9,671 nt of DNA from contig JAAHHL010000177.1 of the NCBI GenBank assembly GCA_010672185.1, positions 1-9,671 on the forward strand. The letters run 5' to 3'. This DNA comes from Caldora sp. SIO3E6. Lineage in GTDB: Bacteria > Cyanobacteriota > Cyanobacteriia > Cyanobacteriales > Coleofasciculaceae. Within the stretch, counting starts at the first letter, position 1, and each line of letters opens with the position of its first letter. Shown piece after piece: positions 1 through 4,997 of the stretch. The notes beneath the pieces were generated by a model, which saw only the letters and a list, made by a program, of their open reading frames with translations, ran no database searches and was not told the origin of the DNA. The translations under genes and the position numbers were made by a program.

Positions 1-537
1 TGCATATTGTTCCGTAAATCCCATATACTCAGCTAATTCAATTTGCCTACGAGGGGTGTAGTCGTCAGCCAGTTTATTTTCCCGCCGAAAGGCTTTGAGA
101 GACTCTACATAAAAATCTTGTAAAAAGTCCTCAATTAAGTTGTAACGAGCGGAAAACTTTAATTGGGATTGAGACGGTGCCACATGACGATAAATCATGA
201 CGCTGAGGTTGCTGTGGAGATCCACACGACCTCGCTTTGAACCGAGTTGATAGTAAGACAAATATTTTTTAAGCCGGTGACGAGCCAGAGTTAATTGCCA
301 GGAGTAGATTTCACCTGAGGTTTGGATCCGGTCACTTTTGCGACAAACTCGTCCTACCTCTACTGCTATCCGGTTAGTCACCTGATGAGCGCCACTTGGT
401 AATGAGCCAAGGCGATCTCGTAATTCTTCGAGTAATAATCCGCTCAATGCTTGAGCATCGGTTTCAGCAGAATTTTCCGGAAGATGAACGTGATTATGAG
501 AAGTTTGATTGGTAAGCTTAGCAATTTTTAGTTTCAT
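1..537 (-). CDS. HetZ-related protein, C-terminus cut by window edge
   Basis: An open frame of 179 codons begins at the ATG at 537-535 and runs without a stop to base 1, so the C-terminal part lies outside the window. Recognisable stretches are CRKSDRIQTSGEIYSWQLTL (65-84), YYQLGSKRGRVDLHS (95-109), RYNLIEDFLQDFYVESLKAF (131-150) and ELAEYMGFTEQYA (167-179). I recall these as typical of cyanobacterial HetZ and HetZ-related proteins. HetZ takes part in early heterocyst differentiation downstream of or alongside HetR, but paralogues also occur in non-heterocystous cyanobacteria, so a heterocyst role is not implied. No signal peptide or membrane segment is visible. The first ~30 residues are polar and poorly conserved in appearance. 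Upstream of the ATG only a weak purine stretch (TGGGGCTC) could serve as ribosome binding site. The assignment rests on memory of the family, not on a search. Confidence 0.6.
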   Translation of the reverse strand, partial: MKLKIAKLTNQTSHNHVHLPENSAETDAQALSGLLLEELRDRLGSLPSGAHQVTNRIAVEVGRVCRKSDRIQTSGEIYSWQLTLARHRLKKYLSYYQLGSKRGRVDLHSNLSVMIYRHVAPSQSQLKFSARYNLIEDFLQDFYVESLKAFRRENKLADDYTPRRQIELAEYMGFTEQYA

Positions 538-822
538 GGTAAGAGCCCCATTAGATTACAGTCACGAATTGGTAAGACATCAGTAGGGATTTTTGGTCTA
601 TTGGTATTTTTGCCATCTAGCCAACCTATTATTGATGCCTGCAATTACGGAATGTAGATTGCTACCCTGAGGCCTTGGGTCCATTTTGGTATGAATAACT
701 TCAGTTCATAGTTGATACCTCCCTTCAATAAGCTGTGGCTTGGTCATCACAAGCCCTGTAAGTTATTTCTCAAGACTAATTGCTCAAGAAAGATTTTTAC
801 ACCTCGCTCCAGTGTACTCTCT
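538..822. other. Intergenic region upstream of the HetZ-like gene; possible small broken frame
   Basis: These 285 bp lie between the stop of the YciO-like gene and the start of the HetZ-like gene, both on the minus strand, so the promoter of the HetZ-like gene probably lies here; no clear -10/-35 pair stands out. On the minus strand one frame runs from an ATG at 747-745 to a TAG at 600-598, interrupted once by a TGA at 708-706. It reads MTKPQLIEGRYQL, stop, then a second part with an internal ATG at 684 (begins MDPRPQGSNLHS). A good Shine-Dalgarno (GGGAGG) stands just before another ATG at 711-709, but that frame ends after two codons. I do not recognise the peptide and see no tRNA or terminator here. 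Confidence 0.3.
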
Positions 823-1479
823 TTATTTGCTAACGGGTAGTGTCCAAATTTGTGCTGCCTCCCATCCTAAACCTTGCCGTACAATAACTGGTTCTGAGGC
901 AGTTAGGTCGAGAATGGTTGATACTTCAACCCCTGGTTCCAATCCATTATCCACAATGATGTCAACCAAACCATCAAGGGCGTCGAATAGTTTCGCCCTC
1001 TCGAGTCCCACTGTGGGAGTTGCACCATCCTCATCTGGTAGATGAGCTGAGGTGGAAATAATTGGGTTACCTAGAGCTTCTAAAAGTGCTTGACAAGCTG
1101 GATGAGCCGGTACGCGGATACCACTGGTTTTCCGCTTGGGACTCATCACAATACGAGGCACTAACTTGGTTGCTGGTAGCAAGAAAGTATAGGGTCCTGG
1201 AATCAGACTTTTCATAATTCGGTAAGCAGTATCACTTACTCTGGCATATTGGGCAATATTAGACAGGGAGGAACAAAGAAACGTCAGGGGCTTATCATTA
1301 GATAGTTGCTTCAGACGCCTCACTCGTTGAACTGCTGACTTGACGTTCAAGTCGCACCCAATAGCATAGACGGTATCAGTGGGATATAACATCACTGCAC
1401 CATCTTGCAGGTCGTTCTTTATTTTCTCTATTCGGCGTATTTGTGGTGTGTCCGGATGGACCGTGTAAATAATAGCCAT
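823..1479 (-). CDS. YrdC/Sua5/YciO-family protein (threonylcarbamoyl-AMP synthase-like), YciO type
   Basis: With the ATG at 1479-1477 the product has 218 residues, close to E. coli YciO (about 206). Motifs in order: YPTDTVYAIGCDL (32-44, the family's nucleotide/threonine site), KQLSNDKPLTFLC (57-69), PGPYTFLLP (94-102), KRKTSGIRVPAHP (115-127), ISTSAH (141-146) and STILDL (187-192) followed by R201. Order and wording match YciO more closely than Sua5, and there is no Sua5 C-terminal domain. Sua5/YrdC proteins make threonylcarbamoyl-AMP from threonine, bicarbonate and ATP for the t6A37 tRNA modification; whether YciO-type members do this efficiently is less certain. The frame is open upstream to an ATG at 1512, but that would add 11 poorly conserved residues and cover the only good ribosome binding site (GAGGAG at 1491-1496), so the inner start is preferred despite a longish spacing of 12 nt. 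The cytosolic product has no membrane segment. Confidence 0.85.
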   Translation of the reverse strand: MAIIYTVHPDTPQIRRIEKIKNDLQDGAVMLYPTDTVYAIGCDLNVKSAVQRVRRLKQLSNDKPLTFLCSSLSNIAQYARVSDTAYRIMKSLIPGPYTFLLPATKLVPRIVMSPKRKTSGIRVPAHPACQALLEALGNPIISTSAHLPDEDGATPTVGLERAKLFDALDGLVDIIVDNGLEPGVEVSTILDLTASEPVIVRQGLGWEAAQIWTLPVSK

Positions 1480-1515
1480 CAAACATATTAACTCCTCACT
1501 TATTATCAACACTCT
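1480..1515. promoter_or_regulatory. 36-bp divergent spacer between the YciO-like gene and larC
   Basis: The two starts face away from each other with only 36 bp between them. The strip carries the GAGGAG ribosome binding site of the minus-strand gene. The plus-strand larC has no Shine-Dalgarno just before its ATG (sequence before it: TTATTATCAACACTCT). At least one promoter must therefore lie inside the opposite gene's 5' coding region. No operator is recognised. Confidence 0.4.
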
Positions 1516-2862
1516 ATGACAAAGCTAGCCTACCTGGATTGTCAAACAGGAATTGCCGGTGACATGTGCCTAGGAGCGCTGGTATCTGCCGGTGTGCCTT
1601 TGGAGTATTTACTCACTAAGCTCCAAGGCTTGGATATTGAGCAAGAGTACCGATTGAGAGCTCAAAGTGTCCACTGCAATGAGCAGTTGGCCACGAAAAT
1701 TTATGTAGATTTGTTAAGTGAAGCTGAGCCGCATCACCATTCTCATCAAATAAACCAAGGCTCTGGTCATGCTCAAAGCCGGAATTTGCCAGAAATTGAG
1801 CGATTAATTACGGCAGCTGATTTCCCGACCCGAGTTTCAGAGTGGAGCCTAGCTGTTTTCCGCAAATTGGCAGAGGCAGAAGGAGCAGTCCATGGCATTG
1901 CACCAGAGAAAGTACATTTTCATGAAGTTGGTGCGATTGATGCCATTGTGGATATCATCGGCACCTGCTTGGGTTTAGATTGGCTGGGGATTGACCAACT
2001 TTATTGTTCGGCTCTTCCCACTGGAGGTGGTAGAGTGCGAGCAGCTCATGGTTGGCTCCCAGTGCCAGCACCAGCGGTACTGAAATTGTGGGAGTCCCGT
2101 CAGGTGCCAATTTACAGCAATGGGATTGAGCGGGAATTAGTAACACCAACTGGAGCCGCTCTTGCTGTAACTCTTGCTACAAGTTTCGGTTCTCCACCAG
2201 CAATGACTATCCAGAAAGTTGGTAATGGTGCTGGTTCAATCCAGTTGCCGATTCCCAATATGTTGCGACTGTGGATTGGGGAAACCCCCCCTGTATCCCC
2301 CCAAGGGGGGAGGGGAATTGGAAATGGGGAATTGGGAATTGAGGGAAAAAAAAATGTTGTGAGTGCAGCTGATGATGCCTCCCCCAATTTAGAAACTATT
2401 GCGGTACTTGAAACCCAAATTGATGATTTGAGTCCTCAAGGAATTGGCTATTTATATGAGAGATTATTTCAGGTTGGTGCTGTGGATGTTTTTACTCAGC
2501 CAATTGGCATGAAGAAATCTCGACCAGGTATTTTAGTTACAGTCATTTGTCATCCTCCAGATATCTCAGCTTGTGAAGAGGTTTTATTCAATGAAACCAC
2601 TACTTTAGGAATCCGACGGCTAATCCAGCAACGTCGGATTTTACCACGGACAATTCAGTCGGTACAGACTGAGTATGGTGAGATTCGGGTGAAGGTTGCT
2701 TGGAAAGAAGAATCTGGTGAGAAAACTATCATCAATATACAGCCAGAATACGAAGATTGTGCCTCAATTGCACAGCAACATCATCTACCTTGGCGTGAGG
2801 TACATCAGCTGGCACTCGATACTTGGAGTAAGGAACAGGGAAGCGATCGCTTTTTTAAGTAA
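1516..2862 (+). CDS. larC: LarC-type nickel insertion protein (nickel-pincer cofactor biosynthesis, DUF111)
   Basis: LarC inserts nickel, using CTP, into the pincer nucleotide made by LarB and LarE; the cofactor serves LarA-type racemases and epimerases. The 448-residue product shows the family signature from the first residues: YLDCQTGIAGDM (6-17), HEVGAIDAIVDIIG (136-149), GRVRAAHGWLPVPAPAVLKL (172-191), ELVTPTGAAL (207-216), then LETQIDDLSP (298-307), IGMKKSRPG (330-338) and TTTLGIR (361-367). A histidine-rich patch (HHHSH, 73-77) could hold metal. In Lactobacillus the gene is read through a programmed frameshift; here both halves sit in one uninterrupted frame. About 30 residues between the two halves (roughly 256-287) look inserted and are encoded by repeat-like DNA. 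No larB, larE or larA lies nearby in this window, so the client enzyme is unknown. The frame ends in a HIP1 site followed by T6 just before the TAA. Confidence 0.9.
   Translation: MTKLAYLDCQTGIAGDMCLGALVSAGVPLEYLLTKLQGLDIEQEYRLRAQSVHCNEQLATKIYVDLLSEAEPHHHSHQINQGSGHAQSRNLPEIERLITAADFPTRVSEWSLAVFRKLAEAEGAVHGIAPEKVHFHEVGAIDAIVDIIGTCLGLDWLGIDQLYCSALPTGGGRVRAAHGWLPVPAPAVLKLWESRQVPIYSNGIERELVTPTGAALAVTLATSFGSPPAMTIQKVGNGAGSIQLPIPNMLRLWIGETPPVSPQGGRGIGNGELGIEGKKNVVSAADDASPNLETIAVLETQIDDLSPQGIGYLYERLFQVGAVDVFTQPIGMKKSRPGILVTVICHPPDISACEEVLFNETTTLGIRRLIQQRRILPRTIQSVQTEYGEIRVKVAWKEESGEKTIINIQPEYEDCASIAQQHHLPWREVHQLALDTWSKEQGSDRFFK
2285..2346 (+). repeat. G/C-run and GGGAATTGG repeat inserted in frame within larC
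   Basis: The stretch starts with C7 (2285-2291), continues with C6-AA-G6 (2297-2310, able to fold into a tight hairpin), then G4 and an imperfect direct repeat of GGGAATTGG-like units (around 2312-2320, 2326-2335 and 2334-2341), ending in an A run at 2346-2353. Similar C/G-run and GGGAATTGGG motifs are common in cyanobacterial intergenic DNA, so this looks like an interspersed repeat captured in a gene. It encodes the low-complexity linker TPPVSPQGGRGIGNGELGIE (residues 257-276) between the two conserved halves of LarC without breaking the frame. Confidence 0.6.
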
Positions 2863-2876
2863 TGGAACTGACAACC

Positions 2877-2898
2877 GTGGAACTGGCATCTTGCCAGT
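2877..2898. repeat. Dispersed dyad repeat, copy A (left arm only); possible bidirectional terminator
   Basis: GTGG is followed by a perfect 7-bp stem with a 3-nt loop, ACTGGCA-TCT-TGCCAGT (stem 2882-2898). It lies between the converging ends of larC and the DUF5615 gene, where a two-way terminator would fit, though no T run follows. The same arm recurs at 3618 and 4917. The right-hand arm found in those copies is not recognisable here. Confidence 0.7.
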
Positions 2899-2991
2899 CA
2901 TCAATTTATCATCTAAGACAACAGCACAAAAAAAGAAACATTTCTCGCCATCAGATAAGTTTTGAAAGCCAATTCAAGTCAGACTTCAGTA

Positions 2992-3330
2992 TTAATCCCC
3001 ACTGATTTCTACCAGTGCTTCGCCAGTAGCCAAAAGTTCTAATGCTCTAGGTAAGGTTTCGCTTAAAATCTCACGCAGCCGTGCATTAGATGTATTCCCA
3101 CAAGTTAACCAAATAATTTGAGGTGGTGAACCTAATCGATCAACTAAGTCAACAAAGTCGCTGTCTTTAGTCATTACAATAGCTTGCTGAGCTTTGGCAG
3201 CTTCAAAGATTTCAGGATCTTCAGCATCTCTTAAACTAAGGTCACGCAATGCTACTGCTTCCACACTCAATGTATTTGTAATCCAGTTTGCTATTGCAGG
3301 GGACAGGTGTGCATCTACCCAAATGGTCAT
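2992..3330 (-). CDS. DUF5615 PIN-like protein (probable toxin of a DUF433/DUF5615 pair)
   Basis: The 112-residue product is full length for the family. It begins with a short strand and acidic residue, IWVDAHLSP (3-11, D6), followed by LRD (28-30), DPEIFEAAK (38-46) and the typical KDSDF (55-59, D56 and D58), then IIWLTCGNTS (72-81). These acidic residues are placed like the active-site carboxylates of PIN-fold ribonucleases. The start codon lies inside the stop of the upstream DUF433 gene (ATGA, 3327-3330), so the two are co-transcribed and probably translationally coupled. DUF5615 proteins are regularly paired with DUF433 proteins and regarded as toxin-antitoxin-like on that basis; activity has not been shown for most. 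Cyanobacterial genomes often carry many such pairs. Confidence 0.82.
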   Translation of the reverse strand: MTIWVDAHLSPAIANWITNTLSVEAVALRDLSLRDAEDPEIFEAAKAQQAIVMTKDSDFVDLVDRLGSPPQIIWLTCGNTSNARLREILSETLPRALELLATGEALVEISGD

Positions 3331-3551
3331 GCTACTAGAACTGGGTGATTAAGTTTCCGGGAGGCATATAAAAGAGACGCCTTGAGATCCTCTGCCTCAA
3401 GATCAGGCATTTCTTCCAAAATTTCTCTTGCACTTAAACCTGCTGCAAATAGATCCAGTACGTCTGATACCCGAATTCTCATCCCTCGGATGCAAGGACG
3501 ACCGCCACACTGTTTAGGATTAACTGTAATTCTTGCCAATAGTTCCGCCAT
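3327..3551 (-). CDS. DUF433 family protein (probable antitoxin partner)
   Basis: The 74-residue product carries the complete DUF433 pattern: RITVNPKQCGGRPCIRGMRI (7-26), then VSDVLDLFAAGLSAREILEEM (28-48), PDLEAEDLKASLLYA (49-63). The family is a small helix-turn-helix-like fold seen as the first gene in toxin-antitoxin-like pairs. The gene precedes the DUF5615 gene with a 4-nt overlap, the usual order of antitoxin before toxin. If it follows the rule for such pairs, it would bind its own promoter in the ~60 bp upstream (3552-3617), but no clear operator is seen. The ribosome binding site is weak (AGAG, about 9 nt before the ATG). Confidence 0.85.
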   Translation of the reverse strand: MAELLARITVNPKQCGGRPCIRGMRIRVSDVLDLFAAGLSAREILEEMPDLEAEDLKASLLYASRKLNHPVLVA

Positions 3552-3617
3552 TTAAGGTAGCTCTTGTGAGATTTATCTATAGTTCATGCTTTAAGTTTAA
3601 TCTGAAAGTGAGGATGT

Positions 3618-3692
3618 GTGGAACTGGCATCCTGCCAGTCATCAAAATGATTATTTGGTAGAAATTGACACAGGCTAGAAGCGAAGTTCCAC
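3618..3692. repeat. Dispersed dyad repeat, copy B (both arms)
   Basis: The left arm is GTGGA followed by ACTGGCA-TCC-TGCCAGT (3623-3639), again a 7-bp stem. The right arm starts ACAGGCTAGAAG (3670-3681) and ends GTTCCAC (3686-3692), the inverse of the left GTGGAAC, so the whole 75-bp unit has terminal inverted repeats. The inner stem of the right arm has decayed (GCGAAG where copy C has GTCTGT). It lies 7 nt after the original stop of the pseudogene at 3700, just as copy C follows the intact gene. Confidence 0.75.
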
Positions 3693-3699
3693 AAGATAA

Positions 3700-3796
3700 T
3701 TATTCCATAACCCCAATCCTAAAGTTGTGCGATCGCGGCTTGGATAGCAGAAGCGATCGCGCTATTGGGCATGGTATCAATGATTTGTTGACCTTT
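3700..3796 (-). pseudogene. Remnant of the 3' end of a paralogue of the 501-aa gene
   Basis: Bases 3711-3795 align with 5009-5092, the last codons of the 501-aa gene, with about 75 of 85 columns identical by hand count and one 1-base gap. The reading frame gives GQQIIDTMPNSAIASAIQAA followed by IAQL, against GQQIFDTVSDDAITSAIQAT and IAQL in the intact gene. An extra base in the AAA run at 3721-3723 then creates an early TAG (3719-3721); without it the frame would continue RIGVME and stop at TAA 3702-3700, matching RIGVVE of the intact gene. Upstream of 3797 the similarity ends and a TGA (3814-3812) closes the frame. It is therefore a dead fragment with a frameshift, left from a duplicated or displaced copy of the gene. 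Confidence 0.8.
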
Positions 3797-4152
3797 CCAC
3801 CGTGCGATCGCTCACAAACTGTGCCAGGGACTTTTCGTTTGCCTTAGACCATTTTCACTCCATTTGCTCTCTCTTTGTTCAAGATGTTCCTGAATGTCCA
3901 TCCTAACAGTCATCCACATTATTTGAGCGATCGCTTCCCTTGTGTTCTACAACGTTTTCTGTTATTATTTTAATAATGGAATAGGTGTGCGCCTATAGAT
4001 ACAATCATCAAATCTGTGCCCCTAAACCTTGAGCTAAATTATGACCTTCCTCCTCCTCAGTCAAATGAGATAGTGCTCATCCAAAGATCTTCCCATAGCT
4101 CATCCTCAATACCATATAGAAAGTTGCCTGTGCTGATTGTTCTGGAGGAATT
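3797..4152. other. Intergenic region between the pseudogene and the Uma2 gene
   Basis: No convincing gene is seen here. Two HIP1 octamers lie at 3804-3811 and 3927-3934. On the minus strand a 35-codon frame runs from 3919 to 3812 and is open upstream of its ATG to about 3955 (reads MWMTVRMDIQEHLEQRESKW and onward); I do not recognise it, and it may be part of the same decayed gene region. The last 190 bp should hold the Uma2 promoter. Confidence 0.4.
3962..3996 (+). promoter_or_regulatory. Two adjacent dyads upstream of the Uma2 gene
   Basis: TTATTA-TTT-TAATAA (3962-3976) is an AT-only dyad. Four bases further on, ATAGGTG-TG-CGCCTAT (3981-3996) forms a 7-bp stem with one G-T pair. A TACAAT that could be a -10 box follows at about 3999-4004. 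They lie roughly 150 bp before the Uma2 start. Whether they are an operator, a promoter part or a relic terminator cannot be told from sequence. Confidence 0.25.
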
Positions 4153-4776
4153 ATGCTACTTGCCCAAAATCGTGCTGATCGAGTTATCTTATACAATATT
4201 AGTTGGCAACAATTTGAAAATTTATTAGTGGATTTAGGGGAAAATCGTACTACCAGAGTTGCCTATGATGATGGAACGTTGGAAATTATGACCCCTTTAC
4301 CCGAACACGAATATTACAAGGAAACCTTTGGCATTGTCATTCAAGATATTGCAGAAACTTTGGACCAAGACTATGAAAGTTTAGGTTCAACGACTTGGAA
4401 AAGGGAACTCGAGAGAGCAGGGGTTGAATCGGATAACTGTTTTTACTTTCAAAATGAACCAAAAATTCGGGGTAAGTTAGAATTTGATTTAAATCAAGAC
4501 CCTCCACCAGATTTAGCCCTAGAAATTGATTTAACTAGCAAGTCTCTGAGTCGCTTTCCTATCTATGCTCGTTTAGGTGTACCAGAAATTTGGTGTTATG
4601 ACTCAGGGGTGGTAAAAATTTACCAACTACAGCATGAGGGTTACATAGAAGTAGAGACTAGTTTAGTATTTCCGACGCTACCAGTACAAGAGTTGCCTGC
4701 ACTGATTGAACAATACCGTCCTCAAGGAAAACTAGCAATCCGCAAAGCTGTGAGAGAATGGGCGAAGAGTGCATAA
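4153..4776 (+). CDS. Uma2 family (DUF820) PD-(D/E)XK nuclease-like protein
   Basis: The 207-residue product is of normal length for Uma2 proteins, which are very abundant in cyanobacteria. Visible elements: VAYDDGTLEIMTPLPEHE (36-53, the family's first conserved block), PPPDLALEIDLTSKS (117-131, with D120 and E124 in the place of the PD-(D/E)XK carboxylates) and YARLGVPEIWCYD (138-150, the last conserved block). The start is well supported by GGAGG at 4144-4148, 4 nt before the ATG. Biological function of the family is largely unknown; a DNA endonuclease role is inferred from the fold. The gene is alone on the plus strand. It sits between two direct repeats of about 177 bp (3618-3796 and 4917-5092) made of the dyad element and the 3' end of the 501-aa gene, so it could be deleted or moved by recombination between them. 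Confidence 0.88.
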   Translation: MLLAQNRADRVILYNISWQQFENLLVDLGENRTTRVAYDDGTLEIMTPLPEHEYYKETFGIVIQDIAETLDQDYESLGSTTWKRELERAGVESDNCFYFQNEPKIRGKLEFDLNQDPPPDLALEIDLTSKSLSRFPIYARLGVPEIWCYDSGVVKIYQLQHEGYIEVETSLVFPTLPVQELPALIEQYRPQGKLAIRKAVREWAKSA

Positions 4777-4916
4777 GTGAACATTCGAGATCAATCACCC
4801 GGCAGCATTGCTTGAAAGAGTCTGCCATCAACCCCGCTCTGACATTACTTTTGAAAAATGGTATAACTGACTCCAGGGAAGCGAGCGCATTAGTATAGTT
4901 GGTAGAACTCACATCG

Positions 4917-4990
4917 GTGGAACTGGCATCTTGCCAGTGTCCAAAATTATGATTTGATGGAGATTGCTACAGGCTAGAAGTCTGTTCTAC
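4917..4990. repeat. Dispersed dyad repeat, copy C (both arms); probable terminator of the ATPase operon
   Basis: The left arm has the perfect stem ACTGGCA-TCT-TGCCAGT (4922-4938). The right arm, ACAGGCT-AGA-AGTCTGT (4969-4985), is a 7-bp stem with one G-T pair and ends TTCTAC. The two arms are also roughly inverse to each other, so the unit can fold as two hairpins or one long one. It begins 7 nt after the stop of the 501-aa gene and lies between converging genes (Uma2 from the left), a suitable place for termination in both directions. Nothing recognisable lies in 4777-4916. Confidence 0.75.
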
Positions 4991-4997
4991 ATGAGTA

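Noticed and set aside
740..1045. 101-codon plus-strand frame opposite the YciO-like gene
   Set aside because: It is antisense to a gene with clear family motifs; the frame is a shadow.
2843..2854. AAGCGATCGCTT followed by T run at the end of larC, read as an intrinsic terminator
   Set aside because: The palindrome is a HIP1 site without a loop and lies inside the last codons. The dyad at 2877 is the better terminator candidate.
4122..4139. 18-bp stretch matching 16 bases of the Uma2 3' end (4691-4708), suggesting a lost tandem Uma2 gene
   Set aside because: The match does not extend on either side, so chance or a common codon pattern (LPALI/LPVLI) explains it as well.
4016..4228. 70-codon plus-strand frame just before and into the Uma2 gene
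   Set aside because: It overlaps the Uma2 start, whose strong ribosome binding site lies in a different frame. The composition is not protein-like.
4658..4912. 84-codon minus-strand frame over the end of the Uma2 gene and the following spacer
   Set aside because: It overlaps the well-supported Uma2 coding end, has no ribosome binding site that I can see, and the protein resembles nothing I know.
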